From the NCBI GenBank assembly GCA_020152595.1, contig JAIGNY010000476.1:1206001-1270000 (forward strand): 64,000 nucleotides of DNA, given 5' to 3'. This document shows positions 1 to 11,404 of the stretch, one piece after another. Origin of the DNA: Chiridota heheva (Eukaryota > Echinodermata > Holothuroidea > Apodida > Chiridotidae). Position 1 is the first letter of the stretch; each line of letters begins with the position of its first letter. The position numbers were made by a program, and so were the translations under genes. The notes under the pieces were generated by a model, which saw only the letters and a program-made list of their open reading frames with translations, searched no databases and was not told the DNA's origin.

Positions 1-2160
1 CAGGCAGGAGGTGAATCTCCTACCACTCCCACTACAAATGCCACTTCCTACAGTATGCATGCTACAATTTCACTAAAAAGGTTGGCAGGAAGATGGCAGG
101 GGCACAAATTAAAGTTATGTATCTTTTTAGCACTTTGTAATGGAAGTCAGGACTCACAGCCCATTGCAAATGCTCCCACCATCTAAGTATGCACCGGATA
201 TCCGGTGCGGTCAAACTATCCGGTCAAACAGTGAACAAAAATCCGGTTCTGGTTCCAGCCAAATTTGCAAAGAAATCCGGGAGGATTATTCTAAAATCTG
301 GCCTGAATTATCCGTTAGGAAGATGTTGGTAATAGTTTAAGTGAAATAACATCTCAAAATTCATGAAAACTGTCAAATAAAGAAAGTTTTTAACATGCGT
401 ATAAAACGTGATATCATTAAGGTTTAAGCTACTTTTAAAATAAATCAACCAAAATGATTCAGCTATATTGTAATAAAATGAAAGTTTTTTTCATAGTATA
501 AACTGTATAGACAACAAACAGTTAGTGCACAGTGGAAAAATTTCTGGCAGTCTTTATCAGTTCTATCAAATTTATGTAGTTTAATTCAACCATAGACATT
601 CCTTAATTTCATCATTGTTTATTGCCTCTTTACTTCACCCCTTTAGTCTTTTCTTGATTTTTATCTGTGCATAACAACCCCCTTATATATCGTTAAACAT
701 CTGAACTTTGTTACGCAACATAAAATACATGTATAAATTGGATATGAGTAATCCATAGGATATATAAACAGAGATTGTTCAATGTATTCTAAGTTAGGTA
801 GGCATCCATTTCATTTCATATACAGTAAGTAGTTTTGGTAATTGAAATAAGTTAGATGCACAAAAAAAAAAACTGGAGCTGACAACGAATACAGTTTCAA
901 AGTTTTAAAACCTACACTCACCAGTTATCACACACTGAAGTAATTATCACAATATATAATTTATAGAATGGTATACACAATAGGTTTTTTATTCTAAGGA
1001 AAATATTCCATTACAAAGTTTTTTGACCAAATTATGTACGACTTAATTTGATTACAAGATGCTAAAGGAACAAAGAAATCATTTCTTTACAACCCATTAA
1101 TTTGCTTTTTTCTTAACATACAAGCTTTCAGTTTTAGTCTGAACTTCAAAGGAAGTGTAGGCCTACACTATTTTTCCAACAAACACAACACATACACGTT
1201 TAAAACAATCAATCATTGAAAAAGATTGTTGCAGTCATTTCTTATTTTAAATAAAAATCATAGTTATACACTACCAAGTCCTTTTTAATCTTTGTTTATG
1301 TGATGATCATTTATTATAGAAACTGCTGAGGTTTTTAGAATGCAGATAATCATATATCCCAAAAAATTTAAGAGCTAAGAAAAGAAAGCATTAAGGAATC
1401 TTATATGCTGCAAATATTTAGTTAAAATCTCACGCTTTAAAATGCTTCGAAATTCTATTTTGTTTCGTAAATTTTTGCTTTAATATGCATTTTATATGTG
1501 AAAATGTCATATCACGATATATGCTGGTCAGGGTATCTTTGATATCATGGGAAAAGTGATATCGCGATAATCAACACATAGTGACAGCCCAAAATATTAG
1601 AAATACAATTTTCATGCTGAAGCCAAGATGTTGTCAATTAGGATGTGGAAATGGTTCATTAAAAATAATCACATGTCAAATATTACTGACAGATTATAAC
1701 CCATGGGAATCCATCAGTTATAGCAGACACAACCTCAAGCAATTACACTCTACACTTAATAACAGCTTGAAATATCTGGAACATAAATAAACTTTGGCAA
1801 AAAAACAAGATTTTACTTCTGCATACAGAGCTAATGAGGAGGAAACAAGACTTTCCTGTTATGATCTTCAGTCCACTATGCTAATGTGGCCAATTTGTAT
1901 TTCAAAATTTCATCATTTTACGCCAATTCAGTCTATACATATGAAAATTCTACGTCAAACGTATAACATGATTGAGGAAATACATACAAGTAGAAAATAC
2001 ATCTGTAGAAACAACATGATAGGAGGTTAATGCACTATTATCTGCATTTGTAATGATGAGTATTATGAACAAATAATAAGTATGCTGTGTACAGCATTGT
2101 TGAACGTTACTAATATATCAGTTGCTTTCAGATTATTGAAGCAACTTCCGAGCTGTCAAA
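1..2160. other. Non-coding stretch, no gene recognised
   Basis: AT-rich sequence with no recognisable protein, RNA or transposon. The only local structure is a cluster of short ATCCGG-type words at about 195-310. It lies on the 3' side of the minus-strand clathrin-like exon at 5323-5481 and is probably intron, but no further exon of that gene was found here. Confidence 0.5.
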
Positions 2161-2379
2161 ATGACTCACATTAGTATCAAAGAAATACCAGACTGGCGTC
2201 ATAAATTTACAATGAACTTTTTATTTATCAGAAATGACTCCTGTTAGTATCAAAGAAATTTTGGACTGGCATCATAAATTTACAATGGATTTTTTATTTA
2301 TCAAAAATGATTCATGTTGGTATCAAAGAAATTACAGACTGGCATCATAAATTTACAATGGATTTTTTTGTTATTATCA
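2161..2379. repeat. 73-bp tandem repeat, three copies
   Basis: Three head-to-tail copies start at 2161, 2234 and 2307, exactly 73 bp apart. Each contains the words GTATCAAAGAAAT, GACTGGC and CATAAATTTACAATG. Copies 2 and 3 are more alike than either is to copy 1. No coding potential is evident. Confidence 0.85.
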
Positions 2380-2669
2380 TATTTAAGTACTATACCAACA
2401 CATTATTCTGTTTATTTTGTACCATAACATTATTCTGCATATATCATCTCATAAAAGCAATAACTGCACTGAAATGCTGGCCAGTTATTTATGTTGTAGG
2501 ATATTATAAGCAATATTCTCCAAGCATTAGCAGCAATAACAACAAAAATATGTGTTTTCATTTCAACATGTACCACCTAAATATATGGAAATTACTAACA
2601 GCTGTACAGCATGTGACCTTTGTGTAAGTGTGCACTAAAGAAAGCAATAAAAGTACCATTACAATATTT

Positions 2670-3084
<415 letters not shown>

Positions 3085-3370
3085 CTTATGTTTCTCTTGC
3101 AGCAACACATGCACGTTCTTAAAAAGACAGGCAATGAAACCTTATATGAAATTCTGGAAGTTTCTCAGCTATTTACAATGTAGAAAAATCCAGGAATAAT
3201 TTCACGAAGAATTAAATGAATGCAGCAAAAATAACACAACATGCACATACATGTATGTTATTAAGACCAAGCAAATGTTTTTCATGAATATTTTGTACAT
3301 TTTGCAATATTACTGATAAGACAAATCATATGATTAGGGAATTTTGAATCTGAAATAATCAGATGTTAGA
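3085..3370. repeat. Local duplication, copy 1
   Basis: Shares about 90 well-matched bases and then weaker similarity with 4560-4845: both contain GACAGGCAATGAAAC, then ATGAAATTCT, TTTCTCAGCTATT, and later CAAATCAT.TGATTA. The two copies are in the same orientation about 1.47 kb apart and bracket the 130-bp repeat array. Both begin just after a TTGCAG word that resembles a splice acceptor, but no open frame follows. Confidence 0.7.
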
Positions 3371-3494
3371 ATAAAAAATGAATATCAACACATTTTAAAT
3401 ACAAATTAACAGTGATATGTCAGAGATTGAAAACACTAGTGACAGATAGTAACATGATATCTGCATGTACATCTTCCCCCTTCAAAGGACTTAC

Positions 3495-4390
3495 AGGATT
3501 AGTTCAGTGGTCAAGCATGTCCATCTTATATAAAAGAGGACTTCAAAAGAAACAAAATGGTGAAGAAAGCATTCAAAAAATCTTATTCCGTTAACTTCAA
3601 GCTTGTAGAACTGACCATGTAACATTAAGGATTAGTTCGGTGGTCAAGCATGTTCATCTTATATGAAAAAGGACTTCAAAAGAAAGAAAATGGTGAAGAA
3701 AGCATTCAAAAAATCTTATTCCGTTAAGTTCAAGCTTGTAGAACTAACCATGTAATGTTAAGGATTAGTTCAGTGGTCAAGCATGTCCATCTTATATAAA
3801 AGAGGACATCAAAAGAAATAAATAGTGAAGAAAGCATTAACAAATCTTATTCCGTTAAACTCAAGCTTGTAGAACCATGTAACATTAAGGATTAGTTCAG
3901 TGGTCAAGCATGTTTATCTTATATGTTTGTTGGTTTGTTTGTTTGATGAGGGCTTAACGGCACCACAACAACGAGGGTCAAATTGTGCCTGAGAAGTCAG
4001 ATCATTCTAGAGGTAGAAAGGAATAGAAACAGGGGGAAAATGAGAAAAATTCAAGAACAAAAAGTCAGAAAGCTGTGATCGAGAGCAGAGGTGCATGGGT
4101 GAAACAAAAACAAAGTAGAAAGAGAGGGTAGATGGAAGAGGAGAATTAAATATGGTTGTGGAGGGAAGCATGATGAGGACATCAAAAGAAAGAAAATGGT
4201 GAAGAAAGCATTCAAAAATCTTATTCCGTTAAGCTCAAGCTTGTAGAACTAGCCATGTAACGTTAAGGATTAGTTCAGTGGTCAAGCATGTTCATCTTAC
4301 ATGAAAGACATCAAAAGAAAGAAAACGGTGAAGAAAGCATTCAAAAATCTTATTCCGTTAAGCTCAAGCTTGTAGAACTAACAATGTAAC
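3495..4390. repeat. 130-bp tandem repeat array, interrupted by an insertion
   Basis: Units of 127-133 bp start with AGGATTAGTTCAGTGGTCAA at 3495, 3628, 3761, 3888 and 4266. Each runs through GTGAAGAAAGCATTCAAAAA and TTATTCCGTTAA to AAGCTTGTAGAAC. The fourth unit is split by a foreign segment (about 3921-4172). Single copies of the same unit occur at 10460-10560 (plus) and, inverted, at about 10925-11404, so it is a dispersed family rather than a purely local satellite. Confidence 0.85.
3921..4172. mobile_element. Short interspersed insertion within a 130-bp repeat unit
   Basis: About 250 bp interrupts an otherwise continuous 130-bp unit. It begins with a TTGGTTTGTTTGTTTGATG stretch followed by GGCTTAACGGCACCA and GAGGGTCAAAT. 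The same words, diverged, appear at 23262-23400 and in shortened form at 13037-13070, so this is a dispersed family. I see no tRNA-like promoter and no terminal inverted repeat. The class is unknown. Confidence 0.6.
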
Positions 4391-4559
4391 TTAAATTACT
4401 GTATATCCTTTTCTATAGAGCGTTACAAATTTTGAAGGTAATCCAACTTGCAGAATCCTATTTCTCAGTTCTTATATCTTTGTAATTCAACTTATTCTGA
4501 GCGTGTAACAAAAGACCCAATACCTCCTCTTTTGACAAGGCAATGTCTAATATCATATG

Positions 4560-4845
4560 AACAAAATGTATGTTGTTTGCAGCAATGCATGTTCTCAAGT
4601 TGACAGGCAATGAAACTGAATATGAAATTCTCAAGTTTCTCAGCTATTCACATTTGGAATGAAATAATTTTGTCACACGTGAGGGATTCAGTCTGCAGAA
4701 AAAAAGAAATGATAACAAAAATATACACATACCAGTATGATCTTAAAACTGAGAAAAACAAATATATTCAGTTATTCATTTCTTTGTCAATTTGATGTGG
4801 CAAATCATGTGATTAAGATTTTTGGACATGGAATAATCACTCCTG
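4560..4845. repeat. Local duplication, copy 2
   Basis: Partner of 3085-3370, same orientation. It also starts after a TTTGCAG word and carries GACAGGCAATGAAAC, ATGAAATTCTCAAG and TTTCTCAGCTATTC. Similarity fades after about 100 bp and returns near the end (CAAATCATGTGATTA). No open frame is conserved between the copies. Confidence 0.7.
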
Positions 4846-4849
4846 TATT

Positions 4850-5238
4850 AAGGCCGTTACACACCGAATGCAACGCGGCGAGCGATTTTTCAAACAAAAT
4901 TGAATAAAACAAAGGAAAAGAAACATTTTGTCCTCTTGTTGTCAGAGAAAGATCGTCATCGCATGGCTATTCAGATAATAACTGTAAATTGATTGAAAGG
5001 GCGTTTCTACGCCCATTAAAGCAAAATTTGTGTCGCGACAGAAAATTGCACCCCACTTAAGCAAATTTCTCCACAGTTTGAAGAAAAACGCATTTCTAGC
5101 AAATTTCCCAGAATCATCAGAAAACCTCAATTGTAAACTTCATCGTGTGTAAGCAAAAAGTCAAAGCATCTTACAATATTTGTTTCCTGTATGTCTAAAA
5201 TATCGCTCGCCGCGTCATGTCCGGTGTGTAACGGCCTT
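4850..5238. mobile_element. MITE with about 35-bp terminal inverted repeats
   Basis: The left end reads GGCCGTTACACACCG followed by GCGGCGAGCGAT. The right end is its reverse complement (ATCGCTCGCCGCGT...CCGGTGTGTAACGGCC). The interior of roughly 310 bp has no transposase. The left flank is TTAA; the right flank is TTTA, which could be a decayed TTAA target duplication of the piggyBac kind. A related end, also preceded by TTAA, occurs at 61907. It lies 85 bp from the clathrin-like exon at 5323, inside its downstream intron. Confidence 0.8.
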
Positions 5239-5322
5239 TACAAATAACAAGAGAGACCATTTTGGGGTCAATTATCCACACTTTCCTCAAAAGAAAGTAG
5301 AAAATGAAAATGTGAGATGTAC

Positions 5323-5481
5323 CTGTTGGGGGTGAGAGGTCCCAGTGATATGTGAACCTTGAACCCACCATACCAATCACATCCTCATTGAGCCACGTCC
5401 AGTATTGCACTTCATCTTTCATGGTGCAGCGGTACATCTGCCTCTCCGCTACAATGTTGAAAATTTGAAAATGTCTCCCAA
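5323..5481 (-). CDS. Clathrin-heavy-chain-like exon (N-terminal beta-propeller, second exon seen)
   Basis: The minus-strand exon is bounded by CTCTTTCCAG (acceptor, before 5481) and GTACATC (donor, after 5323). Read in the phase left by the exon at 17754-17973 (one base carried over), its 159 bp are fully open. They encode a segment beginning GRHFQIFNI, with TMKDEV, a YWTWL stretch and YHWDLSPPTG at the end. This matches the clathrin heavy chain terminal domain, where QIFNI, TM.D.V, W.W and YHW occur in the same order and spacing. That domain binds cargo adaptors on coated vesicles. Only about a third of residues agree with typical clathrin heavy chain as I remember it, which is low for so conserved a protein. 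It is probably a divergent paralogue; a decaying copy is possible, but both splice sites and the frame are intact. Confidence 0.82.
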
Positions 5482-6125
5482 CTGGAAAGAGAACAGAAAT
5501 ATGAATTACCAAATTATATTCAAAACTTTGAAAACTTTCAAACTTTGAAAATTTTCAAACCTTTCCTGAATGGATATAAAAGTTAAATGTTCTTAATTTA
5601 CGATAAATTAAATTAAACTGCAAGGTAACAAATCACATATTTGATTTTTTTCATATTTAAGTACAGTAAATAGCTTCATACACAACAATAAACATATTTT
5701 TGTTTTGTTTTTAGATTTTACTATCTTTACTCTACAGTACATAAAGTACTTACTGTATGCAAAATTGTTGTCACATTTGAATAACTTGATGTTGCAAATG
5801 GATAATCCATATGGTAGAATAAAAGATGTGAAAATAATTATATTTGAATTCAGTACTTTGGTTAATTTCGATGCCTTACTGTATGTGCTATAGATTTGTG
5901 GAGATCAAAATGACAATGAGTACGTATGTTTACTCTTGGAATTTTGCATTCTAGTGTTTCAAAAAATAGCAAATTGTAAAAGATTGTACATCTCTACAGT
6001 AAATAAGGCTTCAATCCACATACTGTATATTATAGGATATGAACTTTCACCACATGTGTACAGTTCCCCTCATTTTCTTCATAAAAAACAATTGAAGATT
6101 AATGTTGAGGCAGAGTATTGATATA

Positions 6126-6228
6126 TGCATTTAATGCACTGAGCAAAGAACTTTGGCATGAGTGGAATGGCCCTACTTTAGAAGGGCCATTCGCGAGTGC
6201 AAAGTCCTTTGAACAGTGCATTAAATGC
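6126..6228. repeat. Hairpin (near-palindromic) element
   Basis: The left arm 6126-6175 (TGCATTTAATGCACTG ... GAATGGCCCTA) and right arm 6182-6228 (AGGGCCATTCGCG ... CAGTGCATTAAATGC) are imperfect reverse complements with a loop of about 6 bp. The GGGCCATTC core is shared with the hairpins at 8469-8598. It looks like a palindromic MITE; no coding content. Confidence 0.75.
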
Positions 6229-6871
6229 CTATATAAACACAATGCCAAAATCATGAATCTTCATTTATTAACATTTCTGTGTTAGATTTGATAAAATGCA
6301 TGAAAAACAACTAAAAAGACTGAAAAACAACTAAAAAGACTGAAAAACGAGAACAGTTTACATGTATTTTTTCACTTTAATAAACATTCACCTTTTCTAA
6401 AAATGGAGAAACTATTTTTTGAATTATCAAGGTCGTGCATTACCAGGATTTAATGCACAATCGTAACAATGCAAATACTCCATACAAATTTGATAAACTC
6501 GTGTTACACCTTTGGAAATCATATTTTACCTGGTATTCTGTCATTTAACTGATACTGTATTTTCAAAGGTTCAGTAATGATGCATTTTTATACTTTCTTC
6601 TCCATCGACAAATGATTTTCAGAAAGAGACATTTACAGGTAAAACATCAATCTGGAGAATGTTCAAGCATTCCTCATGTTCCATAGGGTCCTAATAAAAA
6701 ATATCCCACAAGTACATGCAAGTCAGTTTATGTATGTATTTACTGTTTCAGGAATCAGGATTACTAAATCGTCATAAATATTTTAATGTAGACACTGTAA
6801 GGTCTGAAAGCATTGCAAAAGACTTTTTGGTGTAAGACTGCCCAAAATGGTAAATGTCATTGCCCCAAGAA

Positions 6872-7090
6872 ATTATCAATATTTCCTTCTTTAAACTTAT
6901 CAAAATTTTCTTCTTTAGAATTATCAATATTTTCTTCTTTAAAATTATCTATATTTCCTTCTTTAAACTTATCAATATTTTCTTCTTTAAACTTATTATT
7001 ATTTTCTTCTTTAAAATAATCAATATTTCCTCCTTTAAAATTAATCAATATTTTCTTCTTTAAAATTATCAATATTTTCTTCTTCAAAAT
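6872..7090. repeat. 24-bp minisatellite
   Basis: About nine head-to-tail copies of a 24-25 bp unit with the words ATTATCAATATTT and CTTCTTTAAA. Because the unit is near a multiple of three it gives spurious open frames on both strands (repeated SLNLSIFS on plus, KFKEENID on minus). Confidence 0.85.
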
Positions 7091-8468
7091 CTGCTAAAGA
7101 TGAGCATCCCTAAACAAGAAAGAGCAATCAATTTTTATGCAAGTTTTTGTAAATGTCTGACATATTGCACTTCTCTGAATGAAGATTTCGTCCTCCAATC
7201 ATTGTCTAATGTGCTCTGACATGTATATATCAAATTATATAGCGATACAGTCAACATGAAACATAAATGCCAATTGCCCAATAAAAAAATTAAAATTGCA
7301 GTGATTTACACATGTTTTTGCCAAATTTTGAAAAAGCACCTCTACCATTGAAAATCTGCAATCAAGAAATCCACAACTGAGTATGCATCACCAAATATTA
7401 ATTCATTTTGACCTTTGCCTTCAAAATAATCTCTCCTTTTAAAGCACTATGGAGTAACTGGTTCAACAAGCATACAATATATTTTCATTTGAATTGCACT
7501 TTAATTATCAGAAAGATAATGAAAAAAATAATAATAATGATGAGTTGACTGCAAACAATGTTGAACATTACCCTTAAGTACCTTGAAAGCTGTGACACTA
7601 CAAAGACTGGATTTAGGTCACAAAAACAACCTTCATCAAGACCTTATTCCTTTAATCTGAGGGATAATGGGCATTAAGACTGCAACATTGTCAAATAGGT
7701 AAAGTAGTATGCTTGAACAGTGATTTCAACACCTTAAGGCCCCACAGGGGTATTTTTTTTTTACTTGGAGTGCAAGGTTCATGAACAAATGGGCTACAAA
7801 GCACGTTCTTATGAAGTTACTGCATGAAGCAGGAAAGCAGATGTAACCATGTCATGTTATGATCATTACAGGAATTTGTTACTTTAGCTAACACAACAAA
7901 TCCCTGATCATACTATTATGACTATGAAGCCTTCGGTTTTGCTTTGCAGCATCATCAAAAGTCTTTAAATCAGTAAATTCAACACCTACTCTAAACACTC
8001 CACAAAACCACTTAATCTCATGATTGCAATTAACATCCGATAAACTTGTCATTCTGGAAGAGCTACAGTAGTTGATGTGCGCTCTACCCCTGGAAACACA
8101 GTTATGATCTCACACAGTGATTTATGATTTACAAATACAGTACTGTTAACACAACACTGGGAAATCTAATGTAATGCTAAAAAACGGAAAAAACTTGACA
8201 AGCAAACAACATGATTGAATGTGAAGTCTGTTCTAATGGGGAAGGAAATTTTATAATGTTACTCATTGAATTCAGTACCAAATTCAATATTTTCTGCTCA
8301 CATTTACCCGAGTGTAATAAGATGAGAATTAATATAGCCAGTTGAAGGTACTGTAACAAACTGGAAAAGACAGTATGGAGGATAATTACAGTTTTTTAAA
8401 TATTTATATATATATTTTTTTATTACATACTTCATATATCAGTTTCTAGTTATAATGATTAAACATAA

Positions 8469-8598
8469 GGGCCATTCCGCAGTCTGTCACGTAATTCACA
8501 GACTGCGGAATGGCCCTAGCAGATCCCTGGGAGACCCCAGGGATTTGCTAGGGCTATTCTGCATTCTGTCATGTAATTCACAGACTGCAGGATGGCCC
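8469..8598. repeat. Three consecutive perfect or near-perfect hairpins
   Basis: Hairpin 1 has 19-bp arms (8469-8487 and 8498-8516), GGGCCATTCCGCAGTCTGT against its exact complement, with a 10-bp loop CACGTAATTC. Hairpin 2 (8516-8551) is CTAGCAGATCCCTGGG / CCCCAGGGATTTGCTAG. Hairpin 3 (8551-8569 and 8580-8598) is a diverged copy of hairpin 1 with nearly the same loop. The whole block is itself an inverted repeat about hairpin 2. The GGGCCATTC core also occurs in the hairpin at 6126-6228. Confidence 0.85.
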
Positions 8599-10459
8599 AT
8601 AAGATATTCTGGGTTCAGAACTTTTGTGCTTAGATACAGTTCAACTAAATCATTTACATGTAGCTTTTGAAAGTGTAACTTCTCAAATACTCAGCAACAT
8701 TTACTGCATAATAACGAATACAACAAGGGACAGTTAATACAGCAATGGTGCAATCTTTGTCCTTTACCTGTGTTTTACAATAAGGTTAATTACTTCAAAA
8801 AGTGTCCATCCAAATTGTTCCCATAGGTAGTCAACATCACTACAATAAGTTCCCAATTGATCAAGGTACAGTCTAGTTTACTATTGTTCATGTACAGGTG
8901 TCCTACTCCCTCCCCATCCAAGTTGTAGGTCCCGATTTTCCTAAATTTTGTTATTAACCTTGAGCACTGACTGACTTGAATTTGGTCAAGTAATACTGCA
9001 GTAGATGTACATCTTAAGTGGTTAACCCTTACTGTGCGGTAGGTGGTGAGGTTAAAATCTTCACAACTCTAGTTAAAAAGAAAGTTGTCACAAGACCTAA
9101 GATCAGTAGCTTCAGGCTTGTTGTATTGAGCAGAAGATCGACTGCAGTGAACCACTTCAATCCTCCTCACTAATTGTACATTATCTTCTACAGTATAATG
9201 TAATGAGAAATACTACATTAAATCTTAAATGAATATTCCCATGTTTTTTCGTTACCTTTAATAAAAACTTTTAGATACAATTCAGTACAAAAATCATGTT
9301 GATGTTATTCCTACCAGGAGATATTCAAATTTCAAAGTTCACAAAAAAAGTCAATAATTGAATAGAAAAAGGCTCAGTATGACAACACAGCAACACATTC
9401 TCCCACAAAGTTGATGTATTTCATTAAAATCTCTCATCCTTTTTGTATTAGTAAAAGCTGCTAGAAAAATAAATTGATGAAAGTTAGGTATTTATATACA
9501 TTGCCAAATATACCCTACTTCAATAACTTTTGGAAAATTGTTTCTAATCATACAGAAACAACCAATAACTGTTCAAAGAAATACATAAACATTTGCAATG
9601 GAGGGTCTATAACATCATCAAACACGTATTCATCATACTGTACAAAACGTTTAAATGCAATTGAAAAATCCTTTAAAAATCCATGTCTCCTGAACGGAAT
9701 ATGATATCAACCTGATTTTTGTACCAAATTGGCTCTAAAACTATGCTTTTTCAAATCAAATGTGATGAAAAACCACAGGGAATATTCCTTTAATAGTACA
9801 AAAACTAACTTTCATTTATATACATGCAGATTGGGTGCAAACGAGCCTAGTATTACTGATCAACTATCTTTTATTTATGCTCACTTACCATCATGTCTAT
9901 GCAGTTTGCTCATACATCAATCTTGTTTTGTCTTTTTCAAGTGTTATTTGTTGTATGGATTTAAGTCTGGAGCATTTATGGTTCATCAGTTGTATAAATA
10001 ATGTACATTGCCTAGATAGATAATGTGCATGCTGAATGATGGAATACTGTGTACCCTATTAACAGGTTTGTTGCTTTTCCCTAATGGAAAAGTTCAAAGG
10101 ACTTCTTCAAAACAATCTGAAAGGTTGAATCAATTCTGACAGATTCATAGTTTAGACAAATGTTGTACAAAACGTCTCACCACCTCTCTTCGAATGCAAT
10201 GCAACTATATTTACAGGATCTTTCTATTCTATTCTATTTTTTAATTCAATTAGAACAGTATACAGTAAGCCACAAGGGAGAGGTATTTGGGAGGAGAGTT
10301 GCCACACCTCCCAGATTGACACTTGTGGGAAGATTATACTGTATCTATCTCTAGAAGTTAAAACAATTGTACAATTTTTTTTGCTAATTAGTCAATGAAA
10401 TGCATTTTGTTTTTTTGTGGGTAATCGATATAGTAATGTAGCTACTAATAATACCATTA

Positions 10460-10560
10460 CAGGATTAGTTCAGTGGTCAAGCAAGTATTTAATATGAAAG
10501 AGGATTTCAAAAGAAACAGAATGGTGAAGAAAGCATTCAAAACTCGTATTCGGTTAAGAA
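10460..10560 (+). repeat. Single dispersed copy of the 130-bp unit
   Basis: Carries AGGATTAGTTCAGTGGTCAA, then GAGGATTTCAAAAGAAAC, GGTGAAGAAAGCATTCAAAA and TATTCGGTTAAG, the same order as units at 3495-4390. An inverted copy lies 0.4-0.9 kb downstream (10925-11404), so this copy and its partner bracket about 950 bp. Confidence 0.75.
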
Positions 10561-10924
10561 AATATTTAAGTTTATAGTTATCATTTGTGTTAAAATGACT
10601 GAAATCAGACTAGTTTTAATGACATAGCCTCAGAATCCTTTAAGTATTTTTGTATTTTATCATATTTTGTCCTGCAATTGTGTGGCTTGAAAACCATTGG
10701 ATTTGTCAGGAAAGTAGAAAAACAGAATCTTGTAAGAGTAATCATTATTTATCACATGAAGAAAGTTTGAGGAAAAATAATTCAACTAGGTAAAAAGCTT
10801 CATACATTAAAAAAACCAAACATTAACTATTGTTAAGCATGTGAGGATGAGAGCACTAACCTTCCATAGTAGACTTACTGTACTTCTGTACATCAGTCGT
10901 AAGACAGCTTTAAATAAAAACTTT

Positions 10925-11404
10925 TTAACGGAATAAGATTTTGAAATACTTTCTCAGACCCCTAATTTTGCTGTTTTACAGGGGCGGACCGCCCCACCCC
11001 TCCGTGGGCCTGCCCTTTCCCCTGGGATTTGCCCTGCCATCCTGAGGGTCCGCCCTGCCCCCATGGGGTTCACCCTGCCCCTCATGAAGATTTTTTACAT
11101 TTTTTACATTTTTTTTTTCTTCACAGATTTAAAAAAAAAGAACTTAATAATCTTAATTAACCTCATAAATGAATACAGAACACAGAATGATATTTAAGTA
11201 AGCAATTGTCCTGCTTGTAAAGGGGACGCTGGACTCCATGCCGAAAAGGTGCAGCGCTTCGCATGCGCATTAATGTGCCACTCAACAAGTCTAGCACACT
11301 GCCTCTATTTAAATCAAGCTAGGGGTCTGTTTCTTCACCACTTTGTTTCTTTTTAAGTCCACTTTCATATAAGATAACCTTGCTTGACCACTGAACTAAT
11401 CCTT
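10925..11404 (-). repeat. Inverted copy of the 130-bp unit, split by an insertion
   Basis: Read on the minus strand, 11404 back to 11335 carries GATTAGTTCAGTGGTCAAGC through GTGGTGAAG. The unit then resumes at 10954 and ends with AATCTTATTCCGTTAA at about 10925. The two halves join exactly where other copies are continuous, which pins the ends of the element at 10955-11329. Confidence 0.75.
10955..11329. mobile_element. 375-bp non-autonomous DNA transposon (hAT-like)
   Basis: Ends are CAGACCCCTA and TAGGGGTCTG, a perfect 10-bp inverted repeat. It splits a known repeat unit and is flanked by TTTCT on both sides (10950-10954 and 11330-11334), part of a likely target duplication. The interior has a GC-rich block starting with CAGGGGCGGA at about 10980, itself a typical hAT end, so a nested element is possible. 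No transposase is encoded. Confidence 0.7.

Noticed and set aside
3085-3183. Exon after the TTGCAG words at 3096 and 4577
   Set aside because: The duplicated sequence has stops in the shared frames and no similarity to known proteins.
3495-3620. tRNA-like A box (TTAGTTCAGTGGTCA) in the 130-bp unit
   Set aside because: No B box or tail follows at the right distance, so I do not call it a SINE.
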